From the NCBI RefSeq assembly GCF_020421205.1, contig NZ_JAIZZH010000002.1, positions 930,001 to 994,000 on the forward strand: 64,000 nucleotides of DNA, given 5' to 3'. The notes under the pieces are model-generated. The model worked only from the letters and a program-made list of their open reading frames with translations, searched no databases and was not told where the DNA came from. Made by a program: the position numbers and the translations under genes. Positions 16,719 to 26,006 of this stretch are shown here, in pieces. Source of the stretch: Hymenobacter pini (GTDB taxonomy: Bacteria; Bacteroidota; Bacteroidia; Cytophagales; Hymenobacteraceae). Each line of letters begins with the position of its first letter. Within the stretch, counting starts at the first letter, position 1.

Positions 16719-17216
16719 CTAGGATTGGTGCATCTGCGCGGCGGCGCTCTGCTTCAGGATGTATTCCAGCAGCTGTTCGGGGTTCAGGTCCACGCCGCTC
16801 AGGTTCACGGACAGCATGGTGAAGCCCAGCGCGGCGTTGGCGCTGGCCAGCTTGCGCTTCAGCGGCGGCAGGCGCTGCAGGTACTCTTCCTCGTTGTGCA
16901 GCACCAAGCAGATGAAATTCTCCTGGTTGATGGAGTGCACGTAGGCATCGTCAATGTCGACCCAGGGAATGAGGCCCACGCCCAGGGTGCGGTCCAGAAT
17001 GCCCTCATCGGTGATTTGCAGGCGGGGGCGGCTATCCAGCAGCTGCCGGATACCCACCAGCACGCCGGTACCGAAAAAGGCAATGGATATCAGCCCCAAG
17101 CCCCACTTGCCTTCGGTTACAATCATGAAAACGCCCATGGCCACAAACACCAATCCGCCCAACGTGAGCAGGGCGTAGCGCCAGCGCGAGTTATGGTAGA
17201 TGAGGTTTTCGGTCAT
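16719..17216 (-). CDS. STM3941-family small membrane protein
   Basis: A 165-residue protein with a cytoplasmic N-terminus (NSRWRYA), two close membrane segments at about residues 15-34 and 41-58, and a PH-like soluble domain with the ITDEGI...IPWVDIDDAYV pattern. This matches the STM3941/DUF-type family of Gram-negative bacteria, of unknown function. The ATG at 17216 gives a protein beginning MTENLIYHNSRW. It starts 16 nt after the hslV stop and is probably co-transcribed with it. Confidence 0.75.
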   Translation of the reverse strand: MTENLIYHNSRWRYALLTLGGLVFVAMGVFMIVTEGKWGLGLISIAFFGTGVLVGIRQLLDSRPRLQITDEGILDRTLGVGLIPWVDIDDAYVHSINQENFICLVLHNEEEYLQRLPPLKRKLASANAALGFTMLSVNLSGVDLNPEQLLEYILKQSAAAQMHQS

Positions 17217-17232
17217 GGTGCTGAATGAGGCC

Positions 17233-17769
17233 TTAGCTGGGCTCCTCAATCATGAGGTTGTGGTTGGTGTAGATGCAGATATCGGCGGCAATGTGCAGGG
17301 CCTCCTCCACCATCTGGCGGGCCGTGAGGTGGGGCGCATGCTTTTTGAGGGCTAAGGCGGCGGCCTGGGCGTACATGGCCCCGGAGCCGATGGCCGCTAC
17401 GTCGGAGTCGGGCTCCAGCACGTCGCCGGTACCGGCAATGATGAGCAGCTCGTCCTTATCGGCTACCACCATCATGGCTTCCAGCTTGCGCAGGTACTGG
17501 TCTTTGCGCCACTCTTTGGCCAGCTCAATGGCCGCGCGGCGCAGCTGCCCGCCGTAGCCGCCCAGCTTCTCCTCAAACTTATCGAGTAGCATGAAGGCAT
17601 CGGCGGTGGAGCCGGCAAACCCGGTTACCACTTTGCCATCGTGGAGCTTGCGCACCTTGCGCACGTTGCTCTTGGCCACGTGCTTATCCATGGTGGCCTG
17701 GCCGTCGGCGCCGAGGGCAATCTGGCCGTTGTGGCGCACGCCCAGCACGGTAGTGGAACGGATTCTCAT
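17233..17769 (-). CDS. hslV: ATP-dependent protease subunit HslV
   Basis: The 178-residue proteolytic subunit of the HslUV (ClpYQ) protease, a cytoplasmic proteasome-like threonine protease. A five-residue propeptide (MRIRS) precedes the nucleophile Thr6 in TTVLGVRHNG; GADGQATMD, KVRKLHDGKVVTGFAGSTADAF and the C-terminal ICIYTNH motif are all diagnostic. Length is normal. The partner ATPase HslU is not in the window, so the two are unlinked here. A TAGCTTTG promoter element lies 45 nt upstream. Confidence 0.96.
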   Translation of the reverse strand: MRIRSTTVLGVRHNGQIALGADGQATMDKHVAKSNVRKVRKLHDGKVVTGFAGSTADAFMLLDKFEEKLGGYGGQLRRAAIELAKEWRKDQYLRKLEAMMVVADKDELLIIAGTGDVLEPDSDVAAIGSGAMYAQAAALALKKHAPHLTARQMVEEALHIAADICIYTNHNLMIEEPS

Positions 17770-17813
17770 GGCGAAATCAGGAAGAATACGGGTGGTCTTT
17801 CAATAGGAAGCCG

Positions 17814-17821
17814 CAAAGCTA
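17814..17821 (-). promoter_or_regulatory. -7 element (TAGCTTTG) of hslV
   Basis: The reverse complement of 17814-17821 is TAGCTTTG, an exact TAnnTTTG match, 45 nt before the hslV ATG. No good -33 box is visible. Confidence 0.55.
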
Positions 17822-17872
17822 CAGGAATCCGGCGGCAACGCCCAGTCGGAGCTTCCCAAACGGCTTCTCCTA

Positions 17873-17978
17873 AGAACGTCATTCCGAGCGAAGCCGAGGA
17901 ATCTTGCGTGCTGACGTTGTGGGAGTAATCCTGACATCAGCACGCGAGATTCCTCGGCTCCGCTCGGAATGACGTTCT
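17873..17978. repeat. Dispersed palindromic repeat, copy 3
   Basis: Arms of about 46 nt (17873-17919 and 17933-17978) with family ends GTCATTCCGAGCGAAG / CTCCGCTCGGAATGAC; very similar to copies at 10628 and 46311, including the central GCGTGCTGACGTTG. Confidence 0.9.
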
Positions 17979-18004
17979 GTTAAGTGGCTCTCAGCCGGAG
18001 CCCA

Positions 18005-20338
18005 TTACTGCACCGCAGTGCGGGGGTCGGGCACGGGCTTCATTTCGTAGTTCTGCGGGGGCTCGGCTCCGGCCAAGTGTTGCACGAAGTAGTCCCAGCG
18101 GCGGCGCATCATGTAGGACGAGTATGCCCCGAAGCCGTGGCGGGCCTGCGGAAACACGACCAGGTCGTAGCTTTTGTTGGCTTTGGTGAGGGCATCTACT
18201 ACCAGCCAGGTGTTGTAGGGCGGCACGTTGTCGTCCATCAGGCCGTGGGCCAGCATGAGCTTGCCCTGCAGGTTTTTGGCGTAGGGTGCGTTGGCCTGGT
18301 TGTCGTAGTTGGTAGTACCGTCGGCGTTGGTTTTCAGCAAGCCGATGTAGCGCTCCGCCCAGTCGTCCTCGTAGTTGCGGTTCTCGTGATTACCCGATTC
18401 CGAAATGCCCACTTTGAAAAACTCCGGGTAGCGGAACATGGCAGCGGCCGTAGCGTAGCCCCCACCCGAGTGACCCCAGATGCCTACCCGGTTCACATCC
18501 ATATACGGGTGCTTCTGAGCCAGCTGCTTGATGCCAGAAATCTGGTCCGACAGCGTGTTTTCGGCCATGTTCCCGTAGCAGCCGTCGTGGTAGCTCTTGG
18601 AGCGCAGCGGGTTGCAGCTACCTTCAATTACTACCACTACAAAGCCCAGCTCGGCCAGGGCCTGGTTGTCGTTGCGGGCGGCGCTGAAGGCCCAGCTACC
18701 CACGCCCCCACCCTGCGGGCCGGGGTAGATATAGTCGATAACCGGGTACTTCTTGCTGGCGTCCAGGTTGGTGGGCGTGAACATCAAGCCGTACAGGTCG
18801 GTCTGGCCGTCGGCGGCTTTTACGGTAATGGCCGTGGGGGCTTTCCAGCCGGTGGCGGTGAGGCGGGAAATATCGGTTTTTTCGAGCGTGGATACCAGCT
18901 TGCCGTCGGCGGCGCGCAGCACGGTTTGGCCGGGCTTATCGGGCTGGGAGTAGGTATCGATGAAGTACTGACCCGAGGGCGAGAGGGTAACTTGGTGGTT
19001 GCCGGGCTCGGGCGTGAGCAGCTTCAGGTTTTTGCCATCCAGCCCGATGCGGTAGAGGTGGGTGAAGTAGGGGTTGCCCGGCTCCCGCCCATCGGCTAGG
19101 AAATACAGCTCCCGCTTCTGCTCATCCACGCGCAGCAGCTTGGTCACTACCCAGTTGCCCTTGGTAATCTGCCGCTTCACCTTACCGGTGCCGGCGTCAT
19201 ACAGGTACAGGTGGCCCCAGTTGTCGCGCTCCGAGTACCAGATGATTTCCTTGCTCTTGGGCAAATAGCGCCAGTTGATAGCACCCTGGCCCGACTCATA
19301 CTGTGTAGCCACGGTTTCGGTGAACACCTCGCGCACGGTGCCGGTGGTGGCATCGGCAATGCGGAGTTTCTCCTCTTTATGGTCACGGGAAGTCGAAACG
19401 AAAGCCAGCTCCCGGGTGTCGAGGCCCCAGTCCACGTCGTCGAAGGTGCCGCTGCTGGAGATGTCGTCGGAAAGGGTGCCGCGGTGCGGGTCGGGAGCCA
19501 TCTGGAAGCGCACCACTTTCGCGGGATTTACCTCGATGACAACCCGCTCAATCATGGCAATATCCTTGTCGCCGGGCAGCGGGTATTTCCAGCTGTCCAG
19601 CTTCGGGTGGCCGATGTTGGTGCTCACCAGGTACATGCTGCCCACATTGCGCTGGTCCTGGCGGAAGGTGGCAATCTTACGGGAGTCGGGCGACCAGCGC
19701 AGTACCGGAGCGTCGCTGTGCGTCCAGCCCGCGTTGTCGGTGGCGTAACCGTAGTCCTTGGTGCCGTCGGTAGTGAGTTGGGTGAGCTGGTTGGTGTTGG
19801 TGTCACGCACCCACAGGTTGTCGTCCTTGATGAACGCCGCCAGCTTCCCATCGGGCGAAGTCACCTCGTTGCCTGGGTTGGCGTAGGGTTTCGCTGGGGC
19901 AGTGTCGGGCGTCAGCTGCCCGCTCAGCACATCATATTTCCAAGCCTTGCCAGCGGCGGCAAAGGCAATGTTCTTTTCGTCGGGTGAGTACGTGAGGCTG
20001 CGGATGGGCAGGCGGCTCGCCTCGTAGGTTTTACCGCTAGCCGAGGACAGGGCGGCCGCCAGCTTGGCCTGGTCGAAAGCCACGGAGCGGGTTTTGCGGG
20101 CGGGGTCTACCAGCACATACTCGCTGCCTTTGGGCGTGAGCACCCGGTACCAGAACCGGTCGTTGCTGAGCCAGTTGGGCTGGCCGGCGCTGCCGTCAAT
20201 CAGGGCCGAGGTGTTGTAGCCGAGAAAACGCTCGGCCCGGGCGTAATCCTGGGCCGTGAGAACGGGCCGCTGCTGGGCCGAGGCCGCGGCCGGAGCCAGC
20301 ACTGCCGCGGCCGAAAGGGCCAGTAGATACTTGTGCAT
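18005..20338 (-). CDS. Dipeptidyl-peptidase IV-like S9 peptidase, exported
   Basis: A 777-residue S9B prolyl-oligopeptidase family enzyme that would release dipeptides from peptides in the periplasm. The ATG at 20338 gives a clean signal peptide (KYLLALSAAAVLAPAAASA). A beta-propeller domain spans about 40-490, and an alpha/beta-hydrolase domain carries the triad Ser624 (GHSGGGY), Asp702/703 (GLMDDNVPPYN) and His734 (ARHGFG). Upstream, a TACCTTCC element fits the promoter pattern. The next gene upstream is a TonB receptor on the same strand, so peptide or polymer scavenging is a possible shared theme, but a repeat and a hairpin separate them. Confidence 0.92.
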   Translation of the reverse strand: MHKYLLALSAAAVLAPAAASAQQRPVLTAQDYARAERFLGYNTSALIDGSAGQPNWLSNDRFWYRVLTPKGSEYVLVDPARKTRSVAFDQAKLAAALSSASGKTYEASRLPIRSLTYSPDEKNIAFAAAGKAWKYDVLSGQLTPDTAPAKPYANPGNEVTSPDGKLAAFIKDDNLWVRDTNTNQLTQLTTDGTKDYGYATDNAGWTHSDAPVLRWSPDSRKIATFRQDQRNVGSMYLVSTNIGHPKLDSWKYPLPGDKDIAMIERVVIEVNPAKVVRFQMAPDPHRGTLSDDISSSGTFDDVDWGLDTRELAFVSTSRDHKEEKLRIADATTGTVREVFTETVATQYESGQGAINWRYLPKSKEIIWYSERDNWGHLYLYDAGTGKVKRQITKGNWVVTKLLRVDEQKRELYFLADGREPGNPYFTHLYRIGLDGKNLKLLTPEPGNHQVTLSPSGQYFIDTYSQPDKPGQTVLRAADGKLVSTLEKTDISRLTATGWKAPTAITVKAADGQTDLYGLMFTPTNLDASKKYPVIDYIYPGPQGGGVGSWAFSAARNDNQALAELGFVVVVIEGSCNPLRSKSYHDGCYGNMAENTLSDQISGIKQLAQKHPYMDVNRVGIWGHSGGGYATAAAMFRYPEFFKVGISESGNHENRNYEDDWAERYIGLLKTNADGTTNYDNQANAPYAKNLQGKLMLAHGLMDDNVPPYNTWLVVDALTKANKSYDLVVFPQARHGFGAYSSYMMRRRWDYFVQHLAGAEPPQNYEMKPVPDPRTAVQ

Positions 20339-20383
20339 AAAGTTTACAGAAGGGTGGTACAGCCGCCGGTTTCCGGCGGGAGC

Positions 20384-20391
20384 GGAAGGTA
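20384..20391 (-). promoter_or_regulatory. -7-like element (TACCTTCC) of the S9 peptidase
   Basis: The reverse complement reads TACCTTCC, 46 nt before the ATG at 20338; it fits the recurring TACCTTCG pattern with one change. Confidence 0.4.
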
Positions 20392-20457
20392 GCACACATT
20401 CGGCGTACCGCCTATTGGTCGGGTTTATGCACACAAGGCTGCATCCAAGTCGGCCCC

Positions 20458-20517
20458 TACAAGTATTCAGCCCGTCATGCCGACCAAGGCCGGAGCATAA
20501 CGGGCTGAATACTTGTA
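20458..20517. repeat. Perfect 18-bp inverted repeat
   Basis: Arms 20458-20475 and 20500-20517 are exact reverse complements around a 24-nt partly self-complementary centre. No T-run follows on either strand, so it is not an ordinary terminator, and the sequence is unrelated to the GTCATCC repeat family. It shares the 354-nt gap between the TonB receptor and S9 peptidase genes with repeat copy 4 and the peptidase promoter; I see nothing else in that gap. Confidence 0.85.
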
Positions 20518-20532
20518 AGAGCTGAAAACTCC

Positions 20533-20632
20533 AAAACGGTCACGCTGAGCGAAGTCGAAGCATCTATACCGCTTCGCCTGAGCAGTTCAACGAAGAAGTA
20601 GAGGTGCTTCGCCTTCGGCTCTGCATGACGTT
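20533..20632. repeat. Dispersed palindromic repeat, copy 4 (degenerate)
   Basis: Outer ends AACGGTCACGCTGAGCGAAG and CTTCGGCTCTGCATGACGTT pair imperfectly. The inner parts are diverged, so this looks like an older copy. Confidence 0.75.
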
Positions 20633-20692
20633 CAACGAGGTGAATATGACTTTTCAGACCCAACTCAATCTAGGAAAGTATTCTGCTACCTA

Positions 20693-23251
20693 TCAGAAGC
20701 GGGCCTGCAGCTTGGCAAAGTAGAAGCGGCCGTTAGCACCCATCTGCACCGGGTCCCAGGCCCCGCCGGTTTCTGTGAGCTGAGGGTCGAAGAGCGTGGG
20801 GTACTGGTTGAACAGGTTGGCGCTGCCCACAATCAGCTGCAGGTGGTTGGTGAGGGCGTAGTTCAGCGTCAGGTCGGTGGTGATGCGCGAATCGTACTTC
20901 ATTGGGTCGCCGTTCCAGTCGATGAGCGTAATCTTATCAAAGCGCACGAACCGCACCAGCGCCCCGAAGCGGCCCAGCTGATAGTCGAAGGTGAGGTTGA
21001 TTTTGGACGGCGGAGCTGAGGCTTTCACGAAGGCCTGCTCCCGGGCCCCGAAGAACTCCTCCTCCCGCCCCGTAAGGCGGCCCGAGGTCCGCACCCGATC
21101 AATTTTGAGGTGATTGAAGTTGGCGGCCACCGTCGAGTTCAACCGTCCCTCGCCCAGCGTAGCAGTGTGGTTCAGCACCACGTCCAGGCCCAGGGAGCGG
21201 GTGTCGGCGGCGTTGGCGAAGAACTGGGCCTGGTCCACGTTCAGGGCCTGCAGGTCGGCCCCGATAACCGGGTCGTCAGAGGAGAACTGGCTGGTGAGCA
21301 CCACCCGGTCCTTCACCTTGATGTAGTACCCATCCAAAGTCAGGCTAAGCGAGGAGCCGATGCGGCTGGTAAGGCCCACGTTGGCGCTGCTGGAGGTTTC
21401 CTGCTTCAGGCTCGGAATACCCAGTTTCTGGGTTACGGCGCTGTTGTTGCGGGCCAGCAGCACTTCCACCGGCGTACCATTCACGAAGTTGGTGAAGGTG
21501 GAGTTGAAGTTCACCTGAGCCAGCGAGGGAGCCCGGAACCCGGTGCTGTACGTGCCGCGCAGCGTCAGAAACTCGGTGAGGTTGTAACGGGTGGCGGCTT
21601 TGTAGTTGAGGGTGCTGCCGAAGTCGGAGTAATGCTCGTAGCGCAGTGCCCCAGCCAGCAGCCAGCGTTGGGTTACGCTCAACTCGGCATCGGCGTAAGC
21701 GGCCACATTGTCCCGGTGGGCCTTGATGGCATCCGTGGGTTGGAAACCAGGGAAGCCCTGGGAGCCGCTGGCCGCTCCCGACTGCGGGTTGTAGTTGCGG
21801 TAGGAGGCTTCCTCTCCGGCAAACAACGAATACCACTCGCGCCGGCCCTCCGCGCCCACGGCCAGGTTCAGGCCCTGCAGCACGGTTTTGTAGTTGCGCG
21901 TGAGGCCCAGGTTCACCACGTCCTGCTGCAGTTGGAAGCCGCCGGCGTAGAACTTGGTGGGCGAGCTGGCGCCCAACGAAGCATTCAGCGTGTTCTTCAC
22001 GCCGTACTCAAAGCGGTTGGAGCCAAAGTTGTTGCTCACATCCAGCTCCCAGCCGCCCAGCTGGGTGCGCAGCCCCACTACCCCGGAGGCGTCCCAGATG
22101 TCACTGGTAATAATGGGGTCGAAGCCGTTGGGGTAAATAGCGGGTACGTTCCGGTCGTCATCGGCAAAGCGCGTCCAGGCATAGGCGTCGCCCTTGCGCT
22201 TGTTACCGCCCCCAAACACGTACACGTATGACTTCTCGCTGAGGGCAAACCGGGAGTTCAGGTACGCCGAGAGGTTCCGGATTTGCGGGTCGCCGTACTC
22301 ACGGCGGGCCAGGCCGTCGGGATTGGGCACATTGGCCCGCTGGGTGTGCTGGCGCTGGTTGAAGTCGAGGGTGGCATTCACGAAGCTACCCTTGCTACCT
22401 AGGCCCACGCCGTAGTTCACGTTGGCGTTGAAGTTGCCCCCGTCGAATTTCTGGTCGTCGAAGCGGTATTTGGCGTCGTAGGCCCCGTAGTTCACGTTGG
22501 TCGTCAGCTCCTTCACCGAGCTTTTCAGCACGATGTTAATCACGCCGGCAATGGCATCGGAGCCGTACTGGGCCGCCGCCCCGTCGCGCAGAATCTCAAT
22601 CCGCTCGATGCTGGCGGCGGGAATTACGTTCAGGTCGGTGCCGGTGTTGCCCCGGCCCCGGGTACCAAACAGGTTCACCAGGGCCGACTGGTGCTGGCGC
22701 TTGCCGTTCACGAGTACCAGCGTCTGGTCGGGGCCGAGGCCGCGCAGGGTAGCGGGGTCCACGTGGTCGGCCCCGTCGGAACCGGTCTGGCGGTTGGAGT
22801 TGAACGAGGGCGCCACAAACTGCAGCAGCTGGTTCACGTCGAGCTGGCCGGTTTTGGTGGTCACCTCGCGCAGGTCAATCACATCCACCGGCGAAGGTGA
22901 ATCCGTAACGGAGCGGTTCTGGCTACGGGAGCCCACCACCTGCACCTCACCCAGGCCAGTGGAAGCATCGGCCAGGTTCACGCTGATTTCGCCGCCGCTG
23001 GCCGTCACTTCCTGGGAGGCGTACCCGATGGAGCTGATTTGCAGGCGTGGGCTGGCCGTGCGGGCTTTGAGGGTAAAGCGGCCGTCGTTGCCGGTGGCGG
23101 TGCCGTTGTTGGTGCCTTTTTCCACTACAGTAGCCCCAATTACGGGTTTACCGGCGGCATCCAGCACCTGCCCAGTTAGCGTTTGGCCCTGGGCAAGGGC
23201 CATAGAAGTACTCACGGCGCAGAGCGCCAGGGCCAGTAACGGCTGTTTCAT
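20693..23251 (-). CDS. TonB-dependent receptor
   Basis: An 852-residue outer-membrane receptor. A signal peptide (PLLALALCAVSTSMALA) precedes a carboxypeptidase-regulatory-like beta-sandwich (about 25-105, LTGQVLDAAGKPVIGATV), a plug domain (about 115-240, with ERIEILRDGAAAQYGSDAIAGVINI) and a 22-strand barrel ending in Phe, as required for outer-membrane insertion. No SusD partner is adjacent, which argues against a glycan SusCD pair. The ligand is unknown. The ATG at 23251 begins MKQPLLALAL; the upstream in-frame ATG would disrupt the signal peptide. Confidence 0.93.
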   Translation of the reverse strand: MKQPLLALALCAVSTSMALAQGQTLTGQVLDAAGKPVIGATVVEKGTNNGTATGNDGRFTLKARTASPRLQISSIGYASQEVTASGGEISVNLADASTGLGEVQVVGSRSQNRSVTDSPSPVDVIDLREVTTKTGQLDVNQLLQFVAPSFNSNRQTGSDGADHVDPATLRGLGPDQTLVLVNGKRQHQSALVNLFGTRGRGNTGTDLNVIPAASIERIEILRDGAAAQYGSDAIAGVINIVLKSSVKELTTNVNYGAYDAKYRFDDQKFDGGNFNANVNYGVGLGSKGSFVNATLDFNQRQHTQRANVPNPDGLARREYGDPQIRNLSAYLNSRFALSEKSYVYVFGGGNKRKGDAYAWTRFADDDRNVPAIYPNGFDPIITSDIWDASGVVGLRTQLGGWELDVSNNFGSNRFEYGVKNTLNASLGASSPTKFYAGGFQLQQDVVNLGLTRNYKTVLQGLNLAVGAEGRREWYSLFAGEEASYRNYNPQSGAASGSQGFPGFQPTDAIKAHRDNVAAYADAELSVTQRWLLAGALRYEHYSDFGSTLNYKAATRYNLTEFLTLRGTYSTGFRAPSLAQVNFNSTFTNFVNGTPVEVLLARNNSAVTQKLGIPSLKQETSSSANVGLTSRIGSSLSLTLDGYYIKVKDRVVLTSQFSSDDPVIGADLQALNVDQAQFFANAADTRSLGLDVVLNHTATLGEGRLNSTVAANFNHLKIDRVRTSGRLTGREEEFFGAREQAFVKASAPPSKINLTFDYQLGRFGALVRFVRFDKITLIDWNGDPMKYDSRITTDLTLNYALTNHLQLIVGSANLFNQYPTLFDPQLTETGGAWDPVQMGANGRFYFAKLQARF

Positions 23252-23423
23252 ATATCTGCTGATTGGTGAAGGGGACACTAACCGCAGAGTTGCCGGCGCA
23301 GCCTCCGCTGCCGGTAAGTATAGGCGTTTTCAGATACACTTCAGCACCGGCCAGTCTCAGAGCGCTGAAAGTTGCCGGCACATGCTTCCCTGAGGCTACT
23401 TCTGCCATATTCGCCACTATCTG

Positions 23424-23431
23424 TAGCTTTA
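23424..23431 (+). promoter_or_regulatory. Possible -7 element (TAGCTTTA)
   Basis: TAGCTTTA resembles TAnnTTTG and lies in the divergent gap between the TonB receptor and the lipoprotein gene, 120 nt before the latter's ATG. Confidence 0.25.
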
Positions 23432-23550
23432 CCGCCGAGTTCTGCAACGGGCTCCGGTATTCTAATAGGTTATCTCTTTTTACCCGGTTGATTTATCGGC
23501 AGTCTACGGCGGACGCCAGCACTTCCATCTTTCCCATTCCTAGTATTGCT

Positions 23551-24159
23551 ATGAAGCACACATTATCCACTGTACTCATTGGCGGCCTGGCGCTGTTAGC
23601 CAGCTGCACCTCCGACGAACCCATTCCTAAACAAACCCAGGCGTGGCTACACGATACTGACGGCATGGTCCTGACGTTTAAAAACACCACCACCGGCGCG
23701 TCGGAGCCCGTAGCGGTGCACGTCCGCAACGAAAGCCAGCGCGTCGGTTCCGGCCGGTTTACCATCCGCCACACCCGGGTTCATCAGGCCTTTCTGTACT
23801 ACCAAATCAACCCGCAGCCAACCCCACCCCTTTATGGCTTGGAGTTTGAGTTTGCTGATGAAACTGTAACGGTTGCTCCAGACCCAAACTATTGGACTGA
23901 TAGCCGGATTTTCCTGCGAACTTCATCCGATGCGAATCAGGAAACGGCAACGGCCGAACCAGAAGCCAGCGTTACGTTAAGCGGCAGCATGTCTATAAAT
24001 GGCCAAGCCTATGGACGGTGCCTTCGGGGGAAATTTACTCTGGCCAAGGGCAACCAGCCGACCACTGTCGACAACATAGAAGAATTCTTTTACACCAAAG
24101 ACCAAGGCTTAGTAGCATATACCAAAGCCAATGGCCAGATGTGGCTACGGGTGCAGTAA
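23551..24159 (+). CDS. Lipoprotein of unknown function
   Basis: A 202-residue lipoprotein: MKH, hydrophobic core (STVLIGGLALLA) and lipobox LAS-C with Cys18. The mature part is predicted to be all-beta, with a C-terminal segment (FTLAKGNQPTTVDNIEEFFY) of the kind seen in Bacteroidota lipoproteins of unknown role. The ATG at 23551 is the only start that yields a proper signal. It is divergent from the TonB receptor gene and ends in a strong terminator. Confidence 0.75.
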   Translation: MKHTLSTVLIGGLALLASCTSDEPIPKQTQAWLHDTDGMVLTFKNTTTGASEPVAVHVRNESQRVGSGRFTIRHTRVHQAFLYYQINPQPTPPLYGLEFEFADETVTVAPDPNYWTDSRIFLRTSSDANQETATAEPEASVTLSGSMSINGQAYGRCLRGKFTLAKGNQPTTVDNIEEFFYTKDQGLVAYTKANGQMWLRVQ

Positions 24160-24182
24160 GCACTATCTATTCTCGCTAAATC

Positions 24183-24221
24183 AAACGGCCCGCTCTGCAG
24201 ATGCAGAACGGGCCGTTTTTG
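24183..24221. terminator. Terminator between convergent genes
   Basis: Stem AACGGCCCG / CGGGCCGTT with an inner TCTGCA/TGCAGA stem and a T5 tail, between the lipoprotein gene and the convergent E2 gene. Confidence 0.9.
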
Positions 24222-24243
24222 GCTTATACAATCTTCGTCAGGC

Positions 24244-25980
24244 TCAGATGAGCATGCGCATGGGGTCTTCCAGCAGGGCCTTCAGCGTTTGGAGGAAGGC
24301 AGCACCGGTAGCGCCGTCCACCACGCGGTGGTCGCAGCTCAGGGTCACCTTCATCACGTTGCCGATAGCCAGCTGACCGTCTTTTACCACGGCCGTTTGC
24401 TTGATGCCGCCCACGGCCAGGATGCAGGCATCCGGGGGATTGATGATGGCCGTGAATTCCTCAATGCCAAACATGCCCAGGTTGCTGATGGTGAAGGTGC
24501 TGCCCTCCCACTCGGCGGGCTGCAGCTTCTTGCTCTTGGCTTTGCCGGCCAGCTCTTTCACCTCGGTGGCAATGCTGCTGAGGCCTTTGCCGTCGGCGTT
24601 GCGCACTACGGGTACCAGCAGACCTTCGTCCACGGCTACGGCCACGCCAATGTTCACCACCTTGTTCACCCGGATTTTGTCGCCCAGCCACGAGGAGTTC
24701 ACGGCGGGGTGCTGCTTCAGAGCTACGGCGGCGGCTTTGATTACCATGTCGTTGAAGCTGAGCTTCACCGGCGACAGGGTGTTGAGCTGGGTGCGCACTT
24801 CCATGGCCCGGTCCATCAGGATTTCCATGGTCAGGTAGAAGTGCGGGGCCGTGAACAGGCTTTCCGAGAGACGACGGGCAATAACCTTGCGCATCTGCGA
24901 CACCGGAGTATCGGTGTAGGTGCCGTCGGCGGGTTGCGCGGCCGGGGCCGGCTGAGCGGCGGGAGCAGCCGCCGGAGCGGGGGCAGCAGCCGGAGCGGCC
25001 TGCGGGGCCGGAGCGGCGGGTTGAGCAGCAGGAGTAGCGGCCGCCGGAGCGCCAGCGGGAGCAGCTTCCAGGTCGCGGGATACGATACGGCCGTTTTCGC
25101 CCGAGCCTTTGATGGTGCTCAGGTCAATGCCTTTATCTTTGGCAATGCTCTTGGCCAGCGGGGAGGCGAAGATGCGGCCACCGTTTTGCGCAGGAGCAGC
25201 GGCTTCGGCCGGTGCGGGAGCCGAGGTGGTAGCAGCAGCCGGAGCAGCCTCAGCGGCGGCCGGAGCCGGGGCAGCACTACCGCCCGATTGACCACCGAGC
25301 AGGGCCTGCACGTCGGCACCTTCTTCGCCAATGATGGCCAGCACGCCGTCTACCGGAATAGCTTCGCCTTCTTTGGGGCCGATATAGAGCAGGGTGCCAT
25401 CCTCGTAGTTATCCAGCTCCATGGTAGCCTTGTCGGTTTCCACTTCCGCCAGGATGTCGCCGGATTTTACTTTGTCGCCTACTTTCTTGAGCCAGGCGGC
25501 AATGGTGCCTTCCGTCATCGTGTCGCTCATTTTGGGCATCCGGATGATGGTGGCTTTTTTGCCGTTACCAGCGGGCGCGGCCGGAGCAGCGGGAGCCGGG
25601 GCGGGGGCTGCCTTGGGAGCTTCGGGTGCCGGGGCCGGAGCGGGCGCCGGAGCAGCTTCGGCTTTGGGGGCCTCAGCGGGAGCCGGAGCGGCCGGGGCGG
25701 GGGCTGCGCCACCACCGTTGAGCAGGGCCGAAATGTCTTCGCCTTCCTTGCCTACAATAGCCAGCAGGCCATCTACGGGCACAGCGTCACCTTCCTTCGG
25801 GCCGATATGAAGCAGGGTGCCGTCCTCGTAGTTTTCGAGTTCCATCGTGGCTTTGTCGGTTTCCACCTCGGCCAGAATATCCCCGGATTTTACTTTGTCG
25901 CCTACTTTTTTGAGCCACGAGGCAATGACCCCTTCGGTCATTGTGTCGCTCATTTTGGGCATTTTTATGAGTTCGGCCAT
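24244..25980 (-). CDS. Pyruvate dehydrogenase E2 (dihydrolipoamide acetyltransferase)
   Basis: A 578-residue E2 core of a 2-oxoacid dehydrogenase complex, most likely pyruvate dehydrogenase. Two lipoyl domains carry their lipoylated lysines at Lys43 and Lys184 (both ETDKATMEL), separated by long Ala/Pro linkers; a peripheral-subunit-binding domain begins near 290 (FASPLAKSIAKDKGIDLS); the acetyltransferase domain ends with the catalytic His551 in DHRVVDGATG. E1 and E3 genes are not adjacent. The promoter (26007-26037) is one of the clearest in the window and contains a palindrome. 2-oxoglutarate E2 usually has one lipoyl domain, favouring PDH. Confidence 0.92.
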   Translation of the reverse strand: MAELIKMPKMSDTMTEGVIASWLKKVGDKVKSGDILAEVETDKATMELENYEDGTLLHIGPKEGDAVPVDGLLAIVGKEGEDISALLNGGGAAPAPAAPAPAEAPKAEAAPAPAPAPAPEAPKAAPAPAPAAPAAPAGNGKKATIIRMPKMSDTMTEGTIAAWLKKVGDKVKSGDILAEVETDKATMELDNYEDGTLLYIGPKEGEAIPVDGVLAIIGEEGADVQALLGGQSGGSAAPAPAAAEAAPAAATTSAPAPAEAAAPAQNGGRIFASPLAKSIAKDKGIDLSTIKGSGENGRIVSRDLEAAPAGAPAAATPAAQPAAPAPQAAPAAAPAPAAAPAAQPAPAAQPADGTYTDTPVSQMRKVIARRLSESLFTAPHFYLTMEILMDRAMEVRTQLNTLSPVKLSFNDMVIKAAAVALKQHPAVNSSWLGDKIRVNKVVNIGVAVAVDEGLLVPVVRNADGKGLSSIATEVKELAGKAKSKKLQPAEWEGSTFTISNLGMFGIEEFTAIINPPDACILAVGGIKQTAVVKDGQLAIGNVMKVTLSCDHRVVDGATGAAFLQTLKALLEDPMRMLI

Positions 25981-26006
25981 CTGCGTCGTCGTTGGGTTGA
26001 GTGGGT

